Shown one piece after another: positions 1 through 12,400 of a DNA stretch of 64,000 bases; position 1 is the first letter of the stretch; each line of letters opens with the position of its first letter. The notes beneath the pieces were generated by a model. It ran no database searches and was not told the DNA's origin. It was given only the letters and a program-made list of their open reading frames with translations. Source of the DNA: Reticulitermes lucifugus. Lineage: Eukaryota; Arthropoda; Insecta; Blattodea; Rhinotermitidae. Location: positions 26,069 to 90,068 of the forward strand of contig JAKCWW010000834.1 in the NCBI GenBank assembly GCA_026260175.1. Direction: 5' to 3'. The position numbers and the translations under genes are program-made.

Positions 1-2519
1 ATTGCCCTAAATGATGCAGAAATATTTACTTGTTGGCTTGGACTATGAAATTTACTCAGCTAAGCTTGTTATGGCACTTTGAATATTACCTCTTAAGAAC
101 TCTTTATCATAGTACAATTGTTGGTGATTCTAAATGTTTGGATAAATATGTGTATGTATACACATATAATTATATATAGATATATATATATATATATATA
201 TCCTGCAGTCACAATTAAAACTTGTTTTAAATGTGAAACGGAAATTTGAATCGTGTCATCACGAAAGCACGCTACGCGCTGATAGCCTTCAAACACGTAA
301 GTTACAACGGATTTCCATAAAACGTATTCTAAGTTAACTAAAATTTACTTTTCGGTCTTCCCAGTTGTTGTTTTTAGTAACTTTTCCTAACCCTTTCTTG
401 TCTCACCCTATGATGTACATGCCTTACCAGTTCTAAATTTTCAGCAACCCTATTAACACTGACTGATGAATGTAATTCATGAAGAGCTAATTTTCTTCTT
501 TAGTTCTCTGCTACGTAACATCCTCAGGTTCAGATATTGCATTCATCAATATCTTCTTAGACCCTTCCCGTTTTTCACTCAGAGTGACAAAATAAGCAGT
601 CCAATTAAAGGTCTGTGTAGTGTAAAATAAAATCCGGTTCATTATATAATTAAAATTCTAAGTCCTGATAGCTGCAGATTTTAAAGATTTGAATAATCTC
701 TCTTTGCCTCTTATTTTATTCATTCATAAATTTTTTCGAGGTGCCTTCTCTAGTTCTCCCTTGAATTAATCGGCTATTCCAGTTATTTATCCCCCGACGC
801 CAACAGCGAGTCTCCCCCAGACGTCACAGTTCATCGCTCTTACTTCTTGTTGTTCTGCTGTTCCTGCTCCTCCTCTTATCTGCTCTATCCATTACTTTGA
901 GTCCTGTTCGTCTCCTCTATTCATTACTTCCTTCCTCCATCATCCACCCTTCCCAACTCCCTTACGACTCCGACCCTACTCTATGTCTTTCTCTTGTTTC
1001 CACGACTTCCCCTCAATATCTTAACTCATTCTCCATTTTAGCATAATCCTGCAAAAGCGGCTTAACTTTAGGCTATTGAGTCCTCCGGCTCGTAAATTTA
1101 AACTTTCACTTTAATTCTTAAAGATTCTTGTGTTCAATAATATTTCCTCACTTTATTTCCTGTATTAAAATGTTTATGGATAACATTTAGTGACAATTTC
1201 TCAGCAGGGAATCCAAACCTGCTGTCCGATTTTTGGTTTGCACTTTTCACCAGATAGTCTACTTTAAATTTAGGGACAAAGGGATGGTCTGGATATTTGG
1301 CACGCTGGGTGAGGGGATTAGAAAAGCTAACATAGTTTTAGTCGGAAAGTGTGACGTAATTATTGATTACTGTTTTTGTTACACACGCTGGGGGTCTTGT
1401 GAACACGGTGATGAACACCGGGCTCTATAGAAGACACACGTTTCCTTGACCAGTTGAGCAAAGGTTGCCTTATTGTGAAGCACGCCGTCCATAGATAATT
1501 GGGCAATATTAAAATAGAAGCTGTGTGTTCATACATAATTGTAGCAATCAGTAAAACATGTTTAAGCAACTAGGCTTAATATGTCTTTTTTTTGCAGTAT
1601 AGTGAGGAACTCGAAGATATCACACGGCTAACAGCTGTCGATAATATATCAACGTCTATTGCTCGGACAATCTGATAGAACAGTTACATCGGCTGCTGGA
1701 TTTACCAGAGTGGTTTCCCGAGACGCCGAATTAGGTTGACCAACTAAAGTTCCGTCGAGAGGACTGTTTTCTTCTATTAAGGTAAGCACGATTGAGCAAT
1801 TTTTTGTACATAATACGGCCTACAGTATTTTCGGCTGATTCTCGCATTAAAGACATCAAGGACATTACACCCGATAAGCTATGTATAATGTAGCAGTTTA
1901 TTTCTGAAAAACAATGTCTGTTTTAAGACATGTGTCACCACCCTCGCGGTCGTCACATGCACCTTGATCTCGTCGAACGCATTTAATTATATTCAGTTCC
2001 TTTTTTTTCCTGCTTGCAAATGTTTGAAGCCTTATATTCACCCTCATTTTATGGCTTCAAGAGGTCGTATTTAGCTTTCACGTATACGTTTTCACTATCA
2101 AACAGCCTTACTTCCAAAACAGTCCTCCTTAAACTCATATGAAACTCACACGGCTAAACATCTCAGGCTCTTTCATGTGCCATGTTTTCCCACACAAACA
2201 GAATAAGACCTCCTTGGGTCACAGATTCTATGTTGAAAGGCGTGTTCTCTATATAATAATATCTATCGTTGTAATTGAATGTGATCGACGTCTCAACAAG
2301 ACAAGTCCGTGAGTCTTTATTTGACTGATAGACCTACATTCTGCACGTGTTCACTGTATAATGGTTATATTTGGAAATGCGTAGTTCGTTCACGTACAAT
2401 GCTATTCATCGAGCGCATTCAATCTTGGAAGCCCAGAGGACACATTCACCTATACTTATTGAATCTCCCCCCTCCGAGTTATAGGTGGTGATATTGAAGT
2501 GGAAATATTGGTTATTTAT
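1..2519. other. No gene recognised; AT-rich sequence with a pyrimidine-rich patch
   Basis: I see no gene here. Open frames are at most 69 codons and match nothing I know. Roughly 840-1015 is rich in C and T (runs of TCC and CTT). Otherwise the sequence is AT-rich and unstructured apart from the TA microsatellite near 170-200. Confidence 0.6.
168..201. repeat. TA microsatellite
   Basis: An almost pure alternating TA tract, interrupted once by AGA. The adjoining TGTATGTATACACA makes a short palindrome. Confidence 0.85.
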
Positions 2520-2712
2520 TTATTGAAACTTCACGGCAGTTTATTGAAATTTTATGGGAATGTATTGGACATTTATGACAGTTTATTGTGAATCATGTCA
2601 GTTTATTAAAAATGAATTGTAATTTACTGAAAATTCGTGGCAAGCTATTAAAACTTACATAAATGTTTTGAAAATTCGTGGAAATTTATTGAAATTTTAT
2701 GACGATTGAAAT
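2520..2712. repeat. Degenerate ~21-bp tandem repeat
   Basis: About nine consecutive units of 20-22 bp can be laid out. Most begin TTATTGAAA or a variant and continue through ATTTTATG or ATTCGTGG to a G(C)AGT/AAT end. Units have diverged strongly, so this is an old minisatellite rather than an active array. It starts right after a GGTTATTTA stretch and fades into AT-rich sequence. Confidence 0.6.
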
Positions 2713-4444
2713 AAGAAAAGAGTTTATTTAAATTTCATATATGTTTATCAAAAATACTACAAATACGTTGCAAAATAAAAACGGTTTCATATATTACTCA
2801 TTTAAAACATTAGTCTGCTTATCTGTATTAATATTTCTTTTAAAAGCTAATTATTTAATTTGTATAGCAAATATTTTAATTGTAACGATTCACGTAATAT
2901 TACAAAACAGTATGCGGTTGACGCAGAATACTTCTGCGAACGCTGCCTATAGATTGGTTCCCTTTTTTTTTCTACACCTTGCGCGCCGAAACATACAGGG
3001 TACAGCTAGAGGTAAGATAGCGGAATCAAGGTGGCCATGATTAAGAGTGCGAAACCCACACATGGAATAAGAACATGTAACTCATAAAAGTTCCGCAATA
3101 ATGCTCGCTGTAGCTATACGGGTCACCTACCGGGCATGACCTCTGCAATTTTAAAACCAGCACATCTTTTGCCAAATAGTTTATCAAAGTGAAAGGCTGT
3201 TCTTCTCACTCGGGGTCCGGAACCAATGGGTCACCTAATCAATCCGCTCACTGCAACTTCTTCGATCTTGCAGTTTACATCTATACAACATTACATAGCT
3301 GACATAATTATTCCGATTTCCATCGCAGTTGATACAATCTCAAATTAATTCTGATTCTTCGATTTATCAAATTTAATTGAACAAATCGCCCATCAAAACA
3401 ACCTTTGCAGATAATATAATGTGTTTACGTGCCAGCAGCAACAATTGCTTTACAATCTGATAGGTAAGCCCGTCATGCAATGCTTTCTTACGTTCATATT
3501 CCGCATTACGTTGTATGATCGATGGTACTGAAGTTTCACTTGCGAATGCGTGCTGTTGGAAGAGTCAGGTGCTGCACAGTGCTGCCGACATACGGCGACT
3601 CTCCGCGTTAAAAGAAAGGAAAAGACCTGTTGATCATAAGCAGAAATAAGAAGATATAATCCTTTTAAAATAGCACGTATAACTTTTGATAACGTCTCAG
3701 ATCGTAGTATGTACTGTTTTTTTTGTATGTAATGAATAACAAAATTTTCACGAAGAGTGTCCGTTCCCCGCCGTGAAATTTGAACCGAAGGCTCCCCGAA
3801 TAGTAAGCGATATATTATTATCTCGACAATGACATTTGGTCTTTGTGTCTAATGGCACTGGAAGAGGTGATTAAAAGTGCGATTGGAAAGATTAGACAGC
3901 AAATAAATTAATGACTGTATTGACCCAGAGGTTAGCATTCCAAAGTTTAGGAAGATAACAGGGATTTACCTGTCGGAATTGATTTGGAGAACATTTAGGT
4001 AGATGTGTAAATAGAGACGAGTCACTAAAACAACACGATGAAGAGACCATTGCTTTTGTTCAATCGATAGGTAATGCTAATAAAACATGTCATAATTAAT
4101 TGACTTTGCTTTCCTACAACCCCAACTTCACTACACCACATAATAAAAGTGACTACGTCAAGTCTGTCCATCTGAGTGAACCGCTCAATATTTAAGACTG
4201 TACTTTAGTTTTTCGGTAGCCTTTTAGTGAATTAGAATTAATTTGGTCGCCTAATCCCAAAGGCCAGGTCAGCGCAGTGGTTTATATTTCGTTTAGTACT
4301 TATTCACCAAAACCTAAATAATGCACGTTTAAATATTGTCTGAAAATATTCCGAATGAAACACAGTAGGTTTTAAATTGGGATGTATGGGTGTTTTTGTA
4401 AGGTGTGTACGGTTTTCTAATATGTGTACTTGTATTTACTGTAT
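2713..4444. other. No gene recognised
   Basis: The largest open frame is 2741-3040 (+), 99 codons. It is AT-rich, hydrophobic and without a recognisable domain. There is no splice or promoter context I can defend. Confidence 0.55.
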
Positions 4445-4734
4445 NNNNNNNNNNNNNNNNNNNNNNNNNNNNNNNNNNNNNNNNNNNNNNNNNNNNNNNN
4501 NNNNNNNNNNNNNNNNNNNNNNNNNNNNNNNNNNNNNNNNNNNNNNNNNNNNNNNNNNNNNNNNNNNNNNNNNNNNNNNNNNNNNNNNNNNNNNNNNNNN
4601 NNNNNNNNNNNNNNNNNNNNNNNNNNNNNNNNNNNNNNNNNNNNNNNNNNNNNNNNNNNNNNNNNNNNNNNNNNNNNNNNNNNNNNNNNNNNNNNNNNNN
4701 NNNNNNNNNNNNNNNNNNNNNNNNNNNNNNNNNN
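4445..4734. other. Assembly gap (290 N)
   Basis: A run of 290 N bases. Open frames that cross it are artefacts. The gap directly abuts the end of a dispersed repeat (4735-4796), so the missing sequence is probably the rest of that repeat. Confidence 0.99.
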
Positions 4735-4796
4735 ACTACTGCCACCGGGTGAAAACCCAATTGCAGTAAGTAATAATAATAATAATAATAATAATT
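4735..4796 (-). repeat. 3' end of a dispersed repeat with (TTA)n tail
   Basis: Read on the minus strand, a (TTA)n run is followed by ACTGCAATTGGGTTTTCACC and then CGGTGGCAGTAGT, translating as LQLGFHPVAVV. I recall this peptide as one that recurs in conceptual translations of many arthropod contigs, which marks it as a dispersed repeat end, probably of a non-LTR element or SINE. The assembly gap cuts off the rest. The trinucleotide run itself is at 4767-4796. The family assignment is from memory. Confidence 0.5.
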
Positions 4797-5030
4797 ACCC
4801 TTAATACCATGTACTGTAGCCGATGAGCATCGAATTTATAAAGTATAAATTTAATCGTTCGTTTTTAAAGAGGTAGATGATACGTCAGTTTTAATCAATG
4901 TAATGTTATACACATTTTCTTATGAAAGAATTTAAATAAACGTATCTCTATAAACGTTCTAAATATTTGGGCCATAAATCGACGTGAACAATAGTTTTAT
5001 TGAGATTGTTATTCAGCGTGCATGATTACT

Positions 5031-5098
5031 ACTGAAGGCAGTATCAGACTGAAGGCAGTATCAGACTGAAGACAGTATCAGACTGAAGGCAGTATCAG
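5031..5098. repeat. Tandem repeat, 4 x 17 bp
   Basis: Four head-to-tail copies of ACTGAAGGCAGTATCAG at 5031, 5048, 5065 and 5082. The third copy has one substitution (GACAG for GGCAG). Low divergence means a recent expansion. Confidence 0.95.
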
Positions 5099-6784
5099 CA
5101 GTATTTCCTTTTTAATTGGATCGTGAATAGTGTGGCCAGTCTGGTTCTTATGCGACGAGGTACACCAGGTTAAGGTTACATGGTAAAGAATTCTCACCTC
5201 CACCTACCCAATATCTAACCCACCTACCTTTCACATCAATCTAACGCTACATCAAATAAGAAATTTTTCTTCTAGGACAGGTGATTGCCATAATATATAG
5301 CGTAAAGTAGTGTGTCACGTGACTCGTGATTGATGGTCCAGGGATAGTTTCGAAGCCCAGTACTCGTATCTTTGCCGATTTCAAGAATTCCTAACGCGTA
5401 GAAGAAAGAGAAGCTATGAACGTTGTAACCCTTTATACTGCTTGGTTCTGCGCCCAGAAACCACGACAAAGCAGTCGATACTCTTATCGCTTTACGTTAT
5501 AAAAATCAGAAATACGGCCCAAATAACAATGCATGTCTGTGTTCGTCATAAAGGCTTTAAGTAACTAACTAAAGCCATAGACCACAGGTCTTTTTGAGAA
5601 GCCAGTATTTCCCTGGCTAGTCAAGATATTTCTCATGATTTTATTGAACCAGAAATTCATTACTACTTTCACAAGAGCTCGTCATATCTCCTGTCCTGAG
5701 AGAGACTAACTCAGTCTACACCCTCCCAGCATATTTATTTAACATTTATTTTAATAATACTTTTCTCATCTTCACTTAATTTTTCTAAGCGATCTTTCCT
5801 TGAGCTGTCCCCACCAAAAGCCTGCATGCGTTAATCTTCTTTGCCATACGTGACATATGCATCTTCCCTCTTATCTCCTTGTTTTAATCACTTATATAAT
5901 ATATATAAAGTAAAAATCTTGAAGATCATGCAATATTTTTCCAGCCTTCCGTTACTTATCTTAGGGCCATATCTTTTTCGCCTTCGATTTTGTTTTAAGA
6001 GATTATTGATGAATGTATTATTGCTCGGGAACGTGCCTGACGAGTTCAGGAAATATCTATTTTGCGCCTAAGTAATACATGTTAAAAATATAACATATGT
6101 TGCGCGTTTATTTTGTTTTTTAAATCGAATTAACACGGCATCCGATCCTGAACAGCAGATACAGTACAACGGACATATGCAGCAGGAATCCTGGAAGGTA
6201 AATCTACTTGTATAGAAAACTCGTCATCCTAATAACGTATGACTGAAACAGGCCGAATTCGCGAAATGTTTCGTTTGAGAAGAAATTCAGCCTGAGTCAT
6301 GTTTCCAGCAAGTAAACTGCTTTAGTAATATTTTGATTTGTTTCTTGTTTAGTGTTCTAAAAACACAAAGTAAACAGATATTTCGAAAAGAGATCTAGTT
6401 TCTGAAATATTGTCTTCAATTTTGTATGTTTGTAACACTAAACGATTAAAAAAAGTCCAAAAGCTATGTAGTTCTAAATGGAATACAACACCGCCAGAAC
6501 CGCACCGAACTGAATCTTTGTTAGAATTTTAAATAGAAAATTAGAATACAAAATTGCATATTCAGATTTAATAACATACGATCATATGGGCCACGTATTC
6601 ATTTAGTACATATTTTCATTTAAACCAATGGATTATATTTTAAGTCACATTGTATAAACAAAATGTATTTAATGAAATTTATGCTTATCACGATTCTATC
6701 ATCTGTTTCTTTTTACACTCGGTTGTCTCTAAATGGCAACTTTTCATGTCCTTAACATGATTGTTCTTTATCTTACCTCTCTGG
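5099..6784. other. No gene recognised
   Basis: Open frames are at most 76 codons and none is recognisable. The only structure seen is a weak inverted pair at about 6238-6259 and 6284-6300 (ATGACT..CAGGC..GAATT against its complement, with a 4-bp insertion in the left arm). Confidence 0.55.
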
Positions 6785-6870
6785 GTTCGGGTATTGGTCC
6801 GGATTCGAACACAAGTCTCAGCGTTCCGAAGGAAGTTAATTCCTTCTTTCTAACAATAATATGAAGCTAC
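6785..6870 (-). repeat. Possible degenerate tRNA-derived SINE head
   Basis: On the minus strand, GTGTTCGAATCCGGACC matches the RNA polymerase III B-box consensus well (GTTCGAATCC at 6801-6810). The expected A box further upstream is only weakly recognisable (around CGTAGCTTC). No tail or target-site duplication is visible, so the call rests mainly on the B box. Confidence 0.35.
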
Positions 6871-7020
6871 GTGTGTCGGTCACTATCGATAATGGATGTG
6901 GACCTTACAGGCACTGATTAACTGAATTTTGTGAAACTTGGCGTCATTGATTACATGCGTGCCATCAATATTGTAAAGGAGAGTGGGAAGGTTGGAGCAT
7001 GTACCACGCAGAGAGACAGG

Positions 7021-7047
7021 GGTGAGAGAGAGAGAGAGAGATAGAGA
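7021..7047. repeat. GA microsatellite
   Basis: A GAGAGA run with one ATAGAGA interruption. Confidence 0.9.
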
Positions 7048-7744
7048 TGAGCAATGTTTACATAATTTTAGGCGGAAAGTCTGAAGAGAAGAGACGGAGG
7101 TACAGATTGCAGGATAATTATCGTATGGATATTACGTAACTGCAGTGTGTAAGGGTGCTGACCGAAATTGTCTTGCTCGAGACAGAGTGCAGGGCCCTTC
7201 TGATTAAACTTTCGAATTACGTGAAAAGGGACGAGTTTCTTAACTGAGTTTTTATTAGATTTTCAAGAAGTTCTCTGCTTAATGGGGCGGATACTTAGTT
7301 AAAGTTGCCTTTATTGACGTCGGACCCTATGCAAAAAGGCTAGCATGTGTTCGCCCCCTTCCAATATATTAGGCACGAATCGAGCCTTACAAAAATTAAG
7401 CAAATTATGCATAAAATTGAACTCTTTGTAACTGAACAAGGAATACAAGATTATTTTGTCTATTATCAAAATTATCTTACCAATTTGGGTATACATCGTT
7501 TCCTAAGAACGACATTTAATAAAACTGAATGCAGTTATGTACAATATAAGAACACATATGAGTGCGGCTGTTCACATGTGTAAAAAAGGCAAACCTGCCA
7601 CATCTCGGTATTTACACTACAGTAATGGCGGTATTGTCCCCTCCAGGTCAAATGTTTGCCACACCCCTGATTCTTCTTCCACCCACCCCTTTCAGTCTCA
7701 GATTTCCGCCGTCAGTCGCCTCTTTATTTCTTCACGAAGCCGTG

Positions 7745-7855
7745 AGGTAGTCTTCAGGGATCATGACAAAAATCCGACTCCCTGAATCATGTTCGAAACT
7801 GGGGCTTTCAAGGTTCCGAAATAGCATGTATGACCACTACACAAGGCTACAGGGT
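7745..7855 (-). repeat. Probable degenerate tRNA-derived SINE head
   Basis: On the minus strand the order is an A-box-like GTAGTGGTCATACATGC (about 7825-7841), about 25 bp, then a B-box-like CAGTTTCGAAC (7791-7800). It continues into GAGTCGGATTTTTGTCATG, a body sequence of the kind that follows SINE heads. The spacing fits a tRNA-like promoter. Several positions have decayed, and no target-site duplication was found. Confidence 0.42.
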
Positions 7856-8289
7856 TTCATTACATAACGCTGCGAAAACCCGACGTAACCTTTGAAATAC
7901 TGTAGATCTGCTCGCTTTTCCAAGCCAGGTTACATCGTCGTGATATGAAAATTTCGTATTAGGTCTAGCTGAGATAAGCCACCTATCCTTTTTTCTGTTC
8001 CTGTCTTTATGTGCCTACACATGTATGTAGTTGTATTTAGAGGCCTCTCACTGTTCGTCTATAACACAATGTGCTGTTTATATTTTGATACTTGTGAAGT
8101 ACCTCGTTCAGATCTGGACCTGGCCACTGACGTTCGTTAACAAATCTACATGTTGTGGAGTATGCAACTGCGAAACTTCTGTGTGAGAATTCTGCTTGGT
8201 GGCAGTTGTCAGTTGTGTTTCCGGGGATGCTACGTGTTGCACGTTTTAACAGCATAATGAAGCACACACTAACATTAACATGCAAGATT
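7856..8289. other. No gene recognised
   Basis: Ordinary intergenic or intronic sequence. The only frame of note is a minus-strand shadow of 82 codons that resembles nothing known. Confidence 0.5.
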
Positions 8290-8575
8290 GCGTAGTCGAC
8301 ATACAGATTAGCCTGCAGCGTGTATCACACAGGAATCGTGTTCCTACTCCCGAAAGGGAAACAGATTTGCTTCTTGTCCACAATGTCCAGACTGGCTGTT
8401 GGGCCCACGCAGTCTCGTATACAGGTGCTACCTAGTGCCCTTCCCTCGGGAGTAAAGTGACCGGTGCGTGAATTTGACCACTAAACTCGAACTAGTGCTG
8501 CGTTTAATAATGACAGCTTCTGTAACTCCACTCCCACATATGTCTTCATGGATTGAGAATGGAAAGGTTTGCCGT
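8290..8575 (+). mobile_element. tRNA-derived SINE, copy A
   Basis: This aligns by eye with 19141-19400 (+) and with 9130-9410 (-). Shared landmarks in order are a tRNA-like head (GCGTAGTCGACATACAG at 8291), a body reading GCCCACGCAGTCTCGTATAC near 8404, then AGTAAAGTGACCGGTGCGTG near 8452, and a distal TGTCTTCATGG near 8541. The head's B box has decayed. No clear target-site duplication is seen. Being a SINE it encodes no protein and would need a LINE for movement. Confidence 0.65.
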
Positions 8576-9129
8576 TTACTTATGACGTCAGTGGCCAAAT
8601 TATTAGCTCTTTCCAAATACAGGTGATTAGTTGAGGTAGTCACGAATGAGCACATTTCTGTTCGGAAAACTGTATAACAAAGCAAGAAGCCTCAAAGCCC
8701 CTTTTGCTCTCAAGAGGATAGTTCCCTTATTGTCCGTCCCTCTCCTAAATCCGAGCAGCCGTCCCTGCCCATGTCCCGTGTCTTCTGCAGGTGTCACTAA
8801 CTAATATTCATTGCTGTTTCATTGGCACGGCTACTATGAGTCTGGATCTGCAGATATGGCGCTGTATGAAACTGACGTACGTTCCTTCGCTTTGAATATG
8901 GACAGGGGCTTTTCCAGTTGCAATTTTTAATCCAATATTTCCTTCTTATTCTTCCCTTTTCTATCCTTCTTCCCTTGTTTTTCTTTGTCTTTGCTTCTTG
9001 TAATTATGTTTCCCTAGAGAGACGCTACAAATGAAATAAGTACTGCAATTTGATACGCTATGAATTAGTTGGTTGTACCAAGATATATTTTTTATAAAAG
9101 AACTGAAAAGCTATTGGGCTTAACTTAAT
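8576..9129. other. No gene recognised
   Basis: Contains a short pyrimidine-rich patch around 8938-8998 (repeated CTTC and CCTT). No coding or repeat signal otherwise. Confidence 0.5.
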
Positions 9130-9410
9130 ACAGTTAAAGGTAAAGGTCAAGTTATTCATACGAACACCAAGAAGGCATACGAGTATGAATGTATGAGATT
9201 TCCAGCTACACTCATTTTTAACCTCTGCACAAGATGGAGGTGACTGGGCAAATTCACGTCCCGTCGTTTTACCCCCGCAGAAAGAAGCACTGGTATCTGA
9301 GGAATAGGAGCCTGTACAGGCCTCTGAGCTGGTTTGGACGTTTAGTTCAGGTTCCGCCAGGTTCAGAAGCCAAATCGTCCAACAGCAGACCCGATGCGGA
9401 GCAAGCTTAA
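9130..9410 (-). mobile_element. tRNA-derived SINE, copy C (inverted)
   Basis: This is the reverse complement of the copies at 8290 and 19141. On the plus strand it begins with TAAAGGTAAAGGT (9135-9147), the complement of an (ACCTTTA)n-like SINE tail. It then passes AACCTCTGCAC near 9220, CGTTTTACCCCCGC near 9267 (matching GGGGTTAAAG in copy B) and ATAGGAGCCTGTACAGG near 9303. The tRNA-like head should lie at the right end (about 9350-9410) but is badly decayed. It is the most diverged of the three copies. Confidence 0.55.
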
Positions 9411-12400
9411 ATTCGTAGCAAGAAGTTTAGGTTACACAGACTCGTTATAACAGGTTTTTTTTATATTTGGTGAGTATTTTCGGAGATTAAGCTTACAGTT
9501 TGATAGAGAAGCACGACTCATTGCTCATTCATTTTCTATACTGCGTACAAATAGAGCACAACAGCAAGGTTTCAGAACTACCACGTCATTTGCACCAGCG
9601 TTACACTGAATTGAAGATGAATATTAATTCGACCTCGTGTTTAGTGAATGAAAGTACTTTTTTTGGTATTTTTAACTCTCGAAAGTCAGAAGTGAGATGT
9701 ATAACGCTAATCACAACAAAGCACTTCATTCATATTTACACTGCTGCAGCATCATTTTAAATAATAGTGACAAGCACAAATATGCCGACTGCTATCCGGA
9801 TTTAAATCATATCTGTTCAGCCAGTAACAAAGCACTTTATTTACTAAAGTATCCCATTATTCAAAATAATATTGAAGAAGAGCGCAGTTATTCTTAAATA
9901 ATTTCTCTACTTGCCCTCATCAGCAATTAGTTTGACTCTCGAACTGAAGTATGTGAATAAAATGCATAGGACCACAAAAAGATTTATGTACCTTCGTTTA
10001 CTAAACAACTACGATCTCACATTTCACGGCAACGCTGTCACTCCTAAGCACATTTTGTGATATAAATGCATTGAAATTCTGTAAAACACGTTTGTTTAAT
10101 TAAAACGTAAATGCTAATGTCGAGTAATTAGGTGCCTTCACTTATACCTTCCGTCTTATAATTTAGCGGATTATGTCCCACTGCGAATAAAATTAAGTGT
10201 GGTATTAACATGAAGCATAACTTTAATGCTTTAATGTTGTCATAAAATTATATAAGAATACTAAAATTCCACGGAGAAGAATGTGGTTTCTGTTACAACA
10301 AGTGTGTTCTTGTGGTCTCGTAGCTTATTGTGAAGGAAGTGTTCACTGCTTGAATCATCCCTTCTACCTGTTTTACTAAATGGGTCACCAATAGTACTAA
10401 AAGATTGGGATCAATCTTCTGGGCCAGGAGCTGATTGCACATACCCTGCACGTAGCGTTGTGACGTCGCCCATTCAATAAATACGTAGCGGTTGCTGGAT
10501 TTGTAATGAACTCGATTTGTATGTGATAGGTATAGAGTTCGAATTCTGTCTATGGTTGGTATTCCCGAAAGAGATATTTATTTTACTCAGTCTTGGGTAT
10601 GGAAATACGGGAAAGTACCTTCAGGATCGGGGCATGTGCGGGTCGTTGTGAGCACAGCATTGGACTTCGGCGTTCAAAGAAAGATGAGGATTTTATTGAG
10701 TTCAGAACCACTGTTTCTTTTCTAAAGTCTTCACGCAGTCGTTATTTGTGGAAAATAAATGTCCGTTAGCATATTTACAGCAGCTTGCCAATGGAAACGT
10801 TCCTAGATTGTATCAATCCAGTCCACGCTCTTACATGTTCTTGTTTTAATATTTGTAACAAAATCTTCTAGGGCGATCATCCGTGGCATCGTAAGGTAAA
10901 TCTGAGGTTTAGAACACTTCCTATCTTTCCATCATAAAGGTTGACACTCATTTTCTATCATCTTACCATCCACATTTATGTCAACCAAATAATTTCTTCC
11001 TTTCATGATTTAAAATCATTTTATAAATTTTTCACATGCTTCTTTCGAAACACATATCATGTTCGTTTCCTATTCCTTTATTTCATTACAGAAAAAATAA
11101 TTTGTAAATACTAAAAAGAATGAAGATTCCCATCATGTAATTTCCTCAAATCTCCTGCGATCTCCTTTCTCTTAAGACCAATTATTCTCCTGAATCTAAG
11201 GTTACTTCTCTTGAATGATAGTAGAGACGCCACTGGTTGACATAATGACATTTGGAGTGAGGTGAATCGAGCTAGCAAGCATTGCCACTGAACAGCGTAT
11301 AGATGCGAAAGGTGGAAGTTCTACAGTACGCGGTATGCGAAAGGCGAACCTGATGTCGACGCAAATCATTTGGCTGAGGTGTCGGGGCTAGGGGAGAGGG
11401 AAGTGTATGGGCGCCAGCGTGAGCCGACGCACGAACACCTCATCTATAATAGCAGACTAAAACTTCGCATGGATGTACACTGCAACTGGATACATTCTCG
11501 ACAGAGCTTTCAGGGAATTGAGAACTATGATCCACAATCCTACGGGAGACTGGTCTCTGGTACTTGGAATCTCTTGGGATACACGCTGAATTTTGTATCA
11601 CTAGCTCAGCTATAAATTATCGAAAAGGGGGTTCTCATAGTCCTGAAAGTGAGAATTAGCCGCAGTGAAACCCATAACAAATTCAAGGGATGTATCTGTT
11701 AACTTCACCCAGGGGATTATGATCAATGTAGTGTTGCAACTGTAGTTCCCGTAATTGGCATGATTTCTCCTCTCCTTTAACAGGAGCATTTTGTATTCAT
11801 GAATGAATCTGATAAAGCATACCTCGTTAATTTTACTGATTTAATAGCGTTGTTAAATCATAAGTCGCCTTAGAATCAAAAGTTATCAGCGAATAAATAT
11901 ATAAAATATTTCAAAATTTTTCAGATTTTTAAAGCTATTTCATTGTTCCGGATGGACCCTAATAACTTTGTTCTTATAAGAGCACACAGAAATGTTACTG
12001 TCGACTTCAATTCAGAATCAGATGCCTTGAATTTCAGAAAATAAATTTGATATATTGCAAGATATGATTAAAAATAGAAAGTTACAATAAATGTGCTGTG
12101 ATATATTCTGTTAACATTAACTTTTAAAATGACTAATAATATCAAATAGGAGGAAATGGAATGTTATTGCGGGAGCCACGTGGGTGCAGCTGCTGAATAT
12201 GTGAGTGAAATAACGAATATTTAATTCATTCTCAATGTAATTTTATGCTTTAAAGTGCATCATTAACAACCCCTTTAATTGCTAAGATTATATAGCTTTG
12301 GTGATAAACGAATTAATCAGCATGGAGCACAGGTGGGATGATATGGACAGGGGAATAGGAGAAAACCCTCTATTTGCCACTTCCTTACATAGCTAATAAT

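Noticed and set aside
4329-4804. Four frames across 4.4-4.8 kb
   Set aside because: They exist only because N bases are not read as stops.
10520-10560. B-box-like GTTCGAATTC as a SINE
   Set aside because: Last consensus bases differ and no A box, tail or second copy was found.
11290-11615. Open frame of about 107 codons (GEREVYGRQREPTHEHL)
   Set aside because: No ATG at a sensible place, no recognised domain and no splice context. Possible but unsupported.
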